This document shows positions 54,741 through 64,000 of a DNA stretch of 64,000 nucleotides, piece by piece. Source of the DNA: Oscheius tipulae (lineage: Eukaryota > Nematoda > Chromadorea > Rhabditida > Rhabditidae); the NCBI GenBank assembly GCA_037178975.1, contig JASJZH010000004.1, forward strand, positions 5,890,001 to 5,954,000. The letters are read 5' to 3'. The number at the start of each line of letters is the position of its first letter. Position 1 is the first letter of the stretch. The notes under the pieces are model-generated. The model did not search any database. It was not told where the DNA came from and saw nothing but the letters and a program-made list of their open reading frames with translations. The translations under genes and the position numbers were made by a program.

Positions 54741-56311
54741 ATAGCTCTTTTATAGTTCAGATCAATGTCTGTAATTGCTTCAGTATTCAATATTCGACAC
54801 TTCCAAACATTTATATCGCTACTATCTAAAGCACGATGGTTTCTGTGGAGGACTCTGTTTGTTTGTTTGTTTGTCCGTGGCCACGAAACAAGCGAGCCAA
54901 TTAACTGTCCAGAAGTTTTGTTGTTCAAAAATAGTTATTGTCTAAATTGGTTGACAAGTCAACTTTGGGTGCGCTGTAGAACTTGGCTTTTTTCAGTGAA
55001 GTCACTGGGAGCCTTCTGTTACTACGAAGCGGCGCAGCCACCATTGCAAACTGAAGGCACACAAAAATCCTTATCCGTCCGTCTGTCATGGTGTCCGCAC
55101 AATTGCATGTCAACACTAATACCCAAAAAAGCTGACAAGTTATTTCATGTCAAGAGACAAGGGGACAAGCCAGCTGTAGAAGAAACTGCTACTAAGGAAG
55201 CCGCGCAGCCCCCTGTGGTCAATTCTAAGTAAAAAGGCCAAAGGGCTGCGAAGCTGCCGCCGGCAGCTGATACTGTATCTAGACACTGAATCATTCTTTA
55301 GAAACATTTTCTATTAAGTTACACTGAGTACTGCACTTTAGTTGACTTGCATAAAAGGAGTCTTACGTACCATCAAAGTACCAACTTCTGTTTCCTTTTG
55401 CCGCATCCACATTACCTTTTTACCGGAATAAAATAAAACTCGGGGTTGCCCTCGGTTTTCTTTGTCAATAACCAGATTTCCTATGTGTGGAAGAGGAGGG
55501 ACCTGCTCCAAGAGGAGCGTGGAACCCGGCGCACCTAATCTGTGGGAAGGGCAGCACAAAGACCGGCAGTGAGACAAACACGCGGATTATTCGGAGAAGT
55601 GAGTTTACACTTCGTCAAGACAATATTCCATTCATCGTGAACAAGAAGCTGTTTTATACACACGGAAACAAACTGATCTTTCGACTGAGAAAAATCTCTT
55701 GTGACACGTGAATGGGTCTTGTCCGCTCGGATTTGAAATATGATCGAGAATGATCCGCGGTTAGTCTTGAGTCTAGTTTGGCCTGAAGAGCAAGATCTAA
55801 AAGTCACTTTTGCAGCAGAAAAGCACATGGAGACGAATCAAATCTCAGATAATTGTTCAATACTTAGTTTGGGTAGTTTCGCAGCTGATATGAGGTTCCA
55901 GATCCGCCGGTTTCACCGTCTTCCAGACAACAGAACAGAATGTATGTAGATAGATCTTTCAAACCGAAGATAGTTTTCGGTACTCTCCATTAAATAGCTT
56001 TAAAGCCACATGGCGAATAAGCTCAGCTAGATGCAGTTTGGACTATTTGAAAAGCGGCTACATCTCACCAATCAGATTGGCATCATTTTGATCTCAGCCC
56101 GGCTCCGTCCATATTTTCTCAGATGACACAAGGGCATAGTTTGCCAAATGACGTGATTGCGCTTGACTCATTCACGAGAATCGCCTACGGCCATTATTCC
56201 GGTCTCCGGAAGCATGCATGGGATTACGCTAGGAGAACCGTGCGACAAGTGTCGCCGTAAACAAACAAAAAGGGCGGAGACGTCTGGCAGATTTCGGAGC
56301 TAAGGCACGCC

Positions 56312-56319
56312 TATAAAAG
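56312..56319 (+). promoter_or_regulatory. TATA box
   Basis: TATAAAAG lies about 80 bases upstream of the 5' exon end at 56398. Spacing fits initiation near 56345. Confidence 0.6.
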
Positions 56320-56397
56320 AGAGCACTCTACAGGCCACTACGGCAGTCGAACGTCCTTCCTCCTCATCTAATAAAACATCTATCGACTCGAATACCA

Positions 56398-57419
56398 AGT
56401 TTGATTTTTCCGAAAAACTAACTTTACCAAGCATTTAAGTGTTCCGATCTTCTTTGGCTCTTTTGTTGGCTGTTGGAACTGCCTTAGCTCAGAATGGCGG
56501 TTGTCCCACTTGCGGACAGAACTCTCCTCTTTCTACGACTACTGCCATGCCTCAAACTGCTACTGCCAAGATCAGAATCGTCCTAAACGCTCCAGCGGTA
56601 TGAAGCTACAAAGTTTGGAAATAAATCCCATTTCAGACATCCACAAACAACAACGCTCCCACGATTCAAGTTCAAGCTGCCCCCTCGACTTCTGTAAGCT
56701 ACCTCAGCCTCTGCTAGTGTATGTTAACGTTTGTAGAGCAACTGCGCTACTGGCAACTGTAACACACAGACTGTGCAATTTCAAGCTGCTCCAGCTGCCG
56801 CTCCAGTGCTCAACAGCCCACCTATTTTTGTCTCCTCTTCCGTAAGTGTTCGTGTGTTCAGACATTGTCAATCTCTTTCAGAACAAGTGCGCATCAGGAA
56901 GTTGCAACAACAATGCTCCTATTGTCATAGCTGCTCCTGTAAGTACTCCCTCTCTGTCATTTGATGTGATTGTAAGAAACATTTTAGTCCGGTTGCTCAA
57001 ATAGAAATTGTAATAACAACGCTCCCATCATTGTGAGAGCACCTACAAATGGCTGCTTTTCTGGCAACTGCGGAGTACCACAGCCCATCGTGATCCCTTC
57101 TTTCAACTCTGGCTGCTCCGGAAACGGTTGTAGATATGCTCCTGCTCCCATTGCCATCCCCTCACCCATCATCAGAAACTACGCTCCGATCATTCGTCAA
57201 GCCTTCCCCAGCTACGGATTTGGATGCGGAGTGAGTGGATGTGCTCAGAACAGATTCTTCAACCATTTCAACAACTTCAACAACAATTACGGAAACTTCG
57301 GCGTACCTGATGCGATCACTGCCAATGGCCGGTATATTCGTCCCAAGATCAAAATCCCTACCCGATACGATAATGGAAACCCCGTCTTCACGATTAACAA
57401 CGGGTACGGAAGAAAGTAA
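56398..57419 (+). CDS. secreted modular Cys/Asn/Pro protein (one motif per exon)
   Basis: The start codon seems to be split by an intron: A at 56398, then TG at 56440, giving M-FRSSLALLLAVGTALAQN (signal peptide). After CPTCGQNSPLST each exon carries one C-x3/4-C module followed by a Pro/Ala/Ile stretch: SNCATGNCNTQTVQFQAAPA, NKCASGSCNNNAPIVIAAP, SGCSNRNCNNNAPIIVRAP, NGCFSGNCGVPQPIVIPS, SGCSGNGCRYAPAPIAIPSP. The last exon ends FGCGVSGCAQNRFFNHFNNF, NNNYGNFGVPD and KIKIPTRYDNGNPVFTIN. Introns are about 40-49 bases. No known family. Likely a matrix or cuticle-associated structural protein; it lies next to a cuticle collagen. Confidence 0.7.
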
Positions 57420-57730
57420 AATATTGATCAAGTGTGACCACTACGCACATATCTGTATATATTGGAAATCAGCTCTCCCTTTCAAGTATTGCTCAATAAA
57501 TTTTTATATTGCGTCTAGTAGTCGAGAAAAGTGTTGTCGGTGGTACGATGACTTTTATAGGACTCATATTACAGCAGTTTGAAATCAGTCACTCTATCAG
57601 AAACAAACCAAAACACAATAAAAAATGAAGGTCATCTAACCAGGGCGTTTTCTCTTCCGACTATCTTGGAACTGTGTCAAACGAGCGAACTTTCTCTAAT
57701 CAGCCGACTCACCCAGTCATTCGTTTCCAA

Positions 57731-58989
57731 ATGGGCTTTGACTTTCATTATTTCGGCTATGCGAGTGTTTTCGTCTCGTCAGCACTTCTTCTTTTCCAAC
57801 TTCTCTACATTCCAAAGCTCTTGAACTCAACAGATGCCACCAAAGTGATTGTGCTTAGAAGCACGAGTCTATTCAGGGTAAGATCGTGTTTATTTGGAAA
57901 CAAGTAATGTTCAGAAAACCGATCTCCGTTTGAGTGAAACGCTGGTCCGTATTCCACGTTCGCCTATGTGTGCTCCGGGCTCTACCGGACCCAAAGGATT
58001 AGACGGGCGGGACGGACTGCAGGGTGAGCCGGGTAGGAGAGGTGCAGCTGGTCAAGATGCAAGAGATATGCTTCTCGAAAAGGAAGAAAAATGTATCGTC
58101 TGTCCTACTGGCCCCACTGGACCCATGGGCCCACCCGGAGACCGTGGGGAGCAAGGCGAGCAAGGACACAAAGGAGTGCCTGGAGTTCCAGCAAACGATG
58201 GAATTGACGGCGATGTGGGGCCGGAAGGGGACATCGGTTTAGCTGGGCAAAGAGGTAGCAATGGTCTGAAAGGAGCCCCTGGAAAGAACTCTGAAGGCGG
58301 TACGGGATTACGTGGACCTAAGGGAGGCAAAGGAGCGATTGGAAGAGCTGGAATACAAGGACCTCGTGGAAAAGTAAGTTCCTGAGTGAATGGCAAAGAT
58401 GGACGAATCATTCAGAGAAACTACATTTATGGTCCGCCTGGACCTCCTGGACAACCCGGGGCAAACGGGCTGGATGGAACGCCTGGAGCGGTTGGCGAGA
58501 AAGGGGAGAAGGGACCTACTGGGGAAAGAGGAGCGAACGCCAAATTCTGTCCTTGTCCCATTGAACTTCAATTGATCAACAAGCGAAGAGGAAGTCTACC
58601 GACTGGCAATTTACACCCAGCGGCCCCTCCGGGAAGCAGAAAAACGACTATGGCATCAGAGTCCACTAATTCCGAGTTAGAAACAACGTCCGTTACTGTA
58701 TCTACCAAAAAAGTTACAACGACTACAACACCATCAAGTACAACAGTTGGACCGCCTGCCTTTAGAGAACAAAAGTGAACCTCTTCTCGGTGTTTACAAT
58801 AACAGTTTCAGTAGACCTCAGCTAGAGATGTTGGAGAACGACACTGAACAAGTCGATATGCCTCAAGAGTTCGGTGTCACGGAAGAGCAAACAGATCCAG
58901 AAGAATATGAGGTAGCAGAGGAAGAAGAACCGACTACGACAAGACGAAGATTTATATATGTCACGAAGAGACCTAGAAAGTACTATTGA
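57731..58989 (+). CDS. cuticle-type collagen with membrane anchor
   Basis: N-terminal signal anchor (FHYFGYASVFVSSALLLFQL), linker, then MCAPGSTGPKGLDGRDGLQG as first Gly-X-Y block, an interruption containing EEKCIVCP (paired Cys), Gly-X-Y blocks TGPTGPMGPPGDRGEQG and others, a third exon YIYGPPGPPGQPGANGLDG, and a terminal FCPCP Cys pair. This is the nematode cuticle collagen layout. The C-terminal extension is unusual: Ser/Thr-rich (SVTVSTKKVTTTTTPS) then acidic (TDPEEYEVAEEEEPTTTRRR) and ends KRPRKYY. The extension joins only if a 28-base intron (58738-58765) is removed, after which the frames agree. The first in-frame ATG is 57731; an upstream exon could add N-terminal residues. Confidence 0.85.
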
Positions 58990-59560
58990 TTCTCACTTTC
59001 GACAAAGACAAATAAAAATGATGATCCATCAATTGAGTGGAATGAGAGAAGCACAAAGATAGAAATTATCCTGTTTTGCACAGAACTTGAATTTGAAACG
59101 AACGAAAAAGCTCAAAGAACGGAAGCAGGAGAATCATTTGTTTGAACGAAACCGAACCACACAAACAATTGTGGTAGCAGGTTATCATTGTAATTCCTTC
59201 AGCCAACGATTTCCTTTTAACAGCACTATGTTTCAAACTATCTACTTGTTTACTCACAAGCTATCAAGACATTTTGTCGCAAACCCGCCTTGTTAGTCAA
59301 AGGACATAACTTACACCCGACAGTTTGAAAGAACAGTCGATGAACACTTGACTGTTTATAGAAAAATAGAGACGGCGGTCGATCAGTGTTCTCCTGATCA
59401 CATCATTTCAAGTTTCTTCCTTACTAACAATCGACTATCTCTGTACTTTTTGTCTAACGTATTTTTGCCTATCCAAGTATCTTTGTGGACTCAGCTGTCA
59501 GCAAAATGGCGCCTAAAATCTCGTGTCCAACGCCAATACCAACGTAACAGTTTCCAGAGT

Positions 59561-62146
59561 ATGTTGATCTTCTTCTTGATCTCAGCAATAGTTGCTGCTC
59601 CACGTTTACCAACTTTGGATGTCACTATTGGTCATTCTTCTGGCTATGAAGAGGCCTCGCTTCGGCTGCAGAAGTCTATGAATCTTAGCGTAGGTTCTCT
59701 TTTATCAGAACATCTCTCGCTTTAGGTAGATCCGTGCCATGATTTCTTCGAATTTACATGTGGAAACTGGGTAGTCAACAATCCGATCCTTTCTTATATG
59801 ACCTCAAGCACCCAGTTCACAACACTTCGAGAACGGCTCAAGGAGGAAATGAGAGGTATGATTACCTTTCTCAAAAAAAATTTTTTTTTTCACATAGATC
59901 TGTTCGAATCGAAAGAAGTCTCGCCCTCGAAGGCGGTTAACATGGTCAGAAAGTTCTACAAATCGTGTTGTGACCAAGAGTCTATCGACAAAATAGGCAC
60001 AAAAGACGCCCTCAGTCAAATGAAAGTGAGTACAGGACAAACATTGGATCAGATCTTTAGGAAATGGGAGGATTTCCTATAGTTCATGTAAACAAATGGG
60101 ACAGGAGCAAGTTCTCTCTCACGGAGATTGTGACCAAAATGGCTGCACTTCGTGGTCTGACTGTTTTCTTCGAAGCAGGTCCAAGTGTCGATATTAGAAA
60201 TGCCACCAGGAGATTGATAGATGTAAGTTCTCGTTTCTCTAAAAAACAAGATCAAGTTTTCAGTTTGATCAGGGCCATCCCGGCCTGGGTAGCGGAACAC
60301 GCGACTATTTCCTGAACAAGGAAAAGTACTCGAAGCATCTGAAAGCGTACAAACAACTTCTAGTCAACAAGGCTACAATTCTAACCGAGGATTCCAATCT
60401 TTCTGTGAATCACGAAAAAATCAAAAAGGACGTCGATGCTGTTCTGGAATTCGAGACTGAATTTGCAAAGATTCTCGTTGCTGAAGACGAGCGACGCGAC
60501 TACAACCAACTTTATCACTTGGTTCACTTCAACGACTTGAACAAACTGATGCCCTCGGTGAGATTATCTTTTTTTGATCAGTATAGTTCAGATCGACTGG
60601 GAAACTTTATTTCTGTCGTTCACTCCAAAGTCTATACATGAATACATTAGGGGAAATCCCCTCATCATGTTAAACGAGCCTGCTTACTTTGAAAGGTAAA
60701 ACTTGTCAAAAAGAATAAATCTGTTCAGTTTCTAGACTTCACAAACTATTGACAACAGCCGATCCAGAAGTTCTGACAAATTACATGATGTTCCGCTTCT
60801 TGGCTGACTTCAGATTCCAGCTGGGAACAAAGTTCGAGGATATTTCTCAAGAGTTTGCAAAAGTTCTGCTTGGAAGAAAGGATCGACCACCGAGATGGAA
60901 GGAGTGCAGTCTGGAAGCCAACGACTTTATGATCTTCGCTGCTGGAGCAATGTATGTCAGGAAACATTTCAGTTCTGTGAGTTCTGCGTTTTGATTCAAC
61001 TAGAAAATTGCAGGAATCTAAAAACCTAACCTTGGACATGATTGTCAATTTGAAAGAAGCGTTTCACCAAATTCTGGCAGAAAATGATTGGATGAACAAA
61101 GAGACCAAAGAATATGCTGTAGTCAAGGCGAAAAAGGTAGAGAGGCTAATTGGATACCCGGACTTCATTTTGGACGACAAGAAACTGGACGATTGGTACA
61201 AAGATGTGAGCGGTTCCGATTGGAATGAGAATATACAATTGTTCAGCTGGATATTGAAGAAATCGACACGTTCAATGAAATAATTGACAAGTTAAATCGG
61301 TACGGAATCGACTACCATTACAGCAAACTGTTGACGAAAGTGGACCGTCTGCAATGGAACGAGAACCCTGCTACTGTAAATGCTTTTTACTCGCATATCA
61401 AAAATGCTATAAGTGAGAGCTATTGTCATTTGCATTCAAAAGTCTAGTCTTTCCTGCCGCCATGCTTCAACCGCCATTTTTCGTCAGAGATGCTCCGAAG
61501 GCTCTCAACTACGGAGCTATTGGAGCAATTATTGGACACGAAATCACTCACGGATTCGATGATCAGGGTAACTGAACCATCGTGGGAAGCATAAGATTCT
61601 AGGCAGACAATTCAATGAAATTGGGAGCCTCTTCAACTGGTGGGACAAGAAGACTGAAGCAAACTACAAAGAGCGAACCGAGTGTCTTGTGAAACAATAC
61701 GGCAATGTCAGTGTACGTTTCATTAAGTTGTTCCTCTAGTATTAATTAGGTTCCTGGCACGAATCTCAACATCAATGGTCGACTGACTTTGGGAGAGAAC
61801 ATTGCCGACAATGGTGGAATCAAGGAAGCTTTCAATGCTTACAAACGGTACATCATGAAGCATGGACCTGAGAAAAGACTTCCTGCACTTGAGCAGTTTG
61901 ACAACAATCAAATGTTTTTTATTGGATACGCACAGGTGAGTTCAATTGATTGCATCACCCTGTTAACAGAACTGGTGTGGACATGCTACGCCGGAACACT
62001 ATACCCGACTCATACTAACAGATTCCCATACACCACACAAGTTCCGAATCAATGTTGTTCTTCAAAACCAGCCCGAATTCGCCGAAGCCTTCAAGTGTAG
62101 TCCGAATTCGCCAATGAATCCGGCCAAACGATGTGGTGTGTGGTGA
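59561..62146 (+). CDS. neprilysin-like M13 zinc metallopeptidase
   Basis: Cleaves extracellular peptides. The start gives [20 protein letters not shown], a signal peptide or anchor. Then [20 protein letters not shown] (the M13 N-terminal block), several exons of alpha-helical prodomain, [12 protein letters not shown] (NAFY motif), [11 protein letters not shown], the active site [16 protein letters not shown] (HExxH), [17 protein letters not shown] (ExxxD third zinc ligand), and a C terminus [52 protein letters not shown]. All catalytic and zinc-binding residues are kept and the C-terminal CxxW is present. At about 680 residues it is of normal size. AATAAAG at about 62168 is the poly(A) signal. 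Introns are short; the last joins VSS... to NWCG. Confidence 0.92.
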
Positions 62147-62257
62147 TCGTCAGTCGACTCTATAGTAATAAAGAATCGCAAGGTTTGTTTTGAAATAGGC
62201 GTCAGCGCCAAGTTTTGTCGAGAAGTCTGTCCCATTTGCTATCACAATAAGTGTATC

Positions 62258-62476
62258 ATGCTGACTCGACTAGTTCTCCTTCTTCTCCTTTTGGCAATTT
62301 ACGTAAACAGCAGCTTGCTCAATTCTCATCCAGCTGACTACGCTGTTGAGGTGATCACAGAATTTTTGCTTGTTTTGACAACCCCGTTTCAGAGGAATCA
62401 GCAAGATATTTCCTGGCTCGGACCCCCAGAACGGTTCCTTGGTGACATAGCGATACCTATCTGGTTGATAAAATGA
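62258..62476 (+). CDS. small secreted peptide precursor
   Basis: The ATG gives MLTRLVLLLLLLAIYVNSSL, a strong signal peptide. An intron GTGATCACA...TTTCAG (62350-62394) joins ...DYAVE to RNQQDISWLGPPERFLG, ending PIWLIK. The total is about 57 residues. Without the intron the frame also runs through, so splicing is inferred. No dibasic site lies in the short mature part, but 'SWLGPPERFLG' looks peptide-like. Could be a neuropeptide-like or defence peptide, or a truncated relic. Confidence 0.35.
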   Translation: MLTRLVLLLLLLAIYVNSSLLNSHPADYAVEVITEFLLVLTTPFQRNQQDISWLGPPERFLGDIAIPIWLIK

Positions 62477-62625
62477 GAAACGAATGAATGACAAGGAGCT
62501 GTTGCTCCGACTCTACGAACGATGTTTTTGATAGTAAACGAACAGTTGAATGAAGACTAGATGTTTACTGTTACACATTGTGTCGAGTGATCTTGTTCCT
62601 TCATGAGTTGAGTATCTTGAAGTCG

Positions 62626-63720
62626 TTATGATACATCTTCTCTATCAAGTGTCGGAGCTGCCAGTTCCTCGCAATCGTCTTTCTCAATTCTAATTCCAAT
62701 CCATAGTCCCACTGTTCGTGCCATCTCGATGAGCGAAATATCCGGTCGACCTGAGCAATTGTTCACGTAATCACTACAACTTACTGCTGCAAAATGTTTG
62801 TATCCAAGGAACTCGGTAAAATTGCTTACAACTTGTTCCATGTTCGAAGAATAAGGCAAGATCCTATACTTTTCCCTCCATTGCTCGACATCGCACATCC
62901 TATACAGAACAATTGTACTAATGAAAGAATACTTACCAAGTCTGCGGGAACAGATCCCAATCAATTTCACTTATACTTCGATAGTTTTCTTCGTTGTACA
63001 TGGCAAACTGTTGTAGACGTATGTGATAAACATCGGCAAAGCAAACGGGATCGTTACCGCAGTTGTAGCAACTGTCTCCCTTACTAAAGTTCGTAAGTTT
63101 TTTTTACAGATGGATCTTACACTATGCAGTGTTTGATGAATCCAGTGATAAATCGGTCTATTGGGTCTTTCATAACCATTACGAATGCCCATCTGTTCAT
63201 GTCTCGTATCCGAACTCGAATGTTTCTGCTCATCTCGGTTATTGAATGGAACTTGTTCGTCGCTCCGCAAAAACTGAAAGATTATTTGAAACCAGATGGA
63301 AAGATTTCATACGTTTCAATTTGACTGACGCTCAGTTTGTTCAAATCTTTGATTGCACTCATTCTTTCCAGATAGCAGACTAACGCTTCCAGTTCAGCTG
63401 AGAGTGTTCCTCCAACAATACAGACGGATAGACCGACACTGGGAGCTACCTGAACTCAAAATTTGGAGGTTTTGCGAATTCAAACTACCGCAATCTTCAT
63501 TGGGAACTTGACCGATTTGGGAACACAGTCTCTCGCGTATTGGCAAATGGACGAATGGTAAAAACTTTGTTGCATATCCCAGTGGTCTCCAGTAGAGATA
63601 TTCGGCTCAACGAACTGTCTTTTTCTTGTGTCGAACTCAAACAAGTCCGAAGACACCTCCTGGAGATATGCGTCACTAGAGGAAAAGAACAAGTTACCGG
63701 CCATTTGAAGGGGATTGGCC
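62626..63720 (-). CDS. carbohydrate sulfotransferase-like protein (nematode expanded family), 5' uncertain
   Basis: Minus-strand exons in phase: KFPMKIA | VAPSVGLSVCIVGGTLSAEL and EALVCYLERMSAI, then TFCGATNKFHSITEMSRNIR, NRWAFVMVMKDPIDRFITGF, KHCIV | KGDSCYNCGNDPVCFADVYH, RSISEIDWDLFPQTW | MCDVEQWREKYRILPYSSNM, and ...LAAPTLDREDVS. The K-D-P-I-D-R-F...GFIKHC block and the C-Y-x-C-G-N-D-x-x-C-F block match the PAPS-using membrane-associated sulfotransferases expanded in worms. The 5' phosphosulfate motif normally carrying Lys (CxxxKxxST) reads CIVGGTLSA here, so the Lys is missing. The first exons (63500-63985) are not resolved. It would act in the Golgi. Confidence 0.7.
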
Positions 63721-64000
63721 AGGGGCCATTCACGGATTCCAAAACTTGGAAAATGAATGGGATGGCAATAATAAGAACGGCGTGTTTTGCTTTGAATGTG
63801 AACATTTTAACTGGAGACCAAAACAATTTGATCAAAGTGGTACATCTCAAGGTGACAGTAACTCGGTCATCAAAACCAGAGACTCTTTTAGAGGCCACTG
63901 GGAATATCCTGATTGGAAAAAGTTTTGCATGGGTTACAAATCTTAAACAAGAGGACACGGAAGTGAGAGATCTTTGCATCTGCATCCAAGTATATAGAAA

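Larger units (their letters stand above)
54055..56397. other. intergenic region with repeat
   Basis: No supported gene. Contains the double-hairpin repeat at 54597-54740 and a frame at 54765-55232 (plus) of unclear meaning. The right end has a good TATA box TATAAAAG at 56312 for the next gene. Confidence 0.4.

Noticed and set aside
54765-55232. 155-codon plus-strand frame
   Set aside because: No recognisable motif. It lies in the repeat-bearing region that follows the 54.6-kb hairpin repeat, and composition is not protein-like in the first half.

Overview
The window looks like nuclear DNA of a nematode. Supporting gene content: two invertebrate-type (i-type, destabilase) lysozymes, a cuticle-type collagen with an N-terminal membrane anchor and short interrupted Gly-X-Y blocks, a serpentine chemoreceptor-like 7TM gene, two UDP-glucuronosyltransferases with the usual C-terminal anchor, a neprilysin, and a carbohydrate sulfotransferase-like gene of the kind expanded in worms. 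Genes are compact, introns are mostly 26-50 bases with TTTCAG-like acceptors, and both strands are used. I cannot name the species.

Layout. 0.3-10.8 kb: a four-pass membrane protein (-), i-type lysozyme (-), RAD23 (+), an unrecognised 222-aa protein (-), a second i-type lysozyme (-) and the nonsense-mediated-decay helicase UPF1/SMG-2 (-). 11.4-18.4 kb: UGT, 7TM receptor, UGT, all (+). The second UGT carries a 1.4-kb fold-back repeat in one intron, and that repeat is itself split by a MITE. 18.5-27.2 kb: a tandem (-) array of at least seven related four-pass, LAPTM-like membrane protein units. One unit carries an apparent frameshift, two are fused into one eight-pass reading frame, and the array is interrupted by a composite Tc1/mariner element and bordered by a DIRS retrotransposon. 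27.2-31.95 kb: that DIRS element, apparently complete, with inverted termini, internal complementary region, spliced Gag, RT/RNase H, methyltransferase-like domain and tyrosine recombinase.

32.6-35.3 kb: a short-chain dehydrogenase with an internal deletion (+), a secreted protein of almost pure Cys/Gly composition (-), and a small Trp-rich orphan (+). 35.5-42.0 kb: a large spliced (-) gene joining a Ser-rich regulatory N terminus, a BED zinc finger and a hAT-transposase core, probably a domesticated transposase. 42.0-48.7 kb is gene-poor. 48.8-54.1 kb: a secreted Cys-rich protein (+), a small PPPY-motif tail-anchored protein (-), a fold-back repeat, and PRCC (+) with a MITE in intron 1. 56.4-64.0 kb: a modular Cys/Asn protein, a cuticle collagen, a neprilysin, a tiny secreted peptide (all +) and a sulfotransferase (-).

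Functional themes are extracellular or cuticle biology (collagen, Cys-rich proteins, lysozymes, protease), xenobiotic conjugation (UGTs, sulfotransferase, SDR) and core RNA/protein quality control (UPF1, RAD23, PRCC). Exon models were built by eye from splice consensus and reading-frame continuity, so terminal exons are less certain than internal ones. The observations most worth follow-up are the 26-28-base introns, the hairpin intron with its internal empty site, the fused eight-pass protein, and the nematode DIRS element with true inverted termini.
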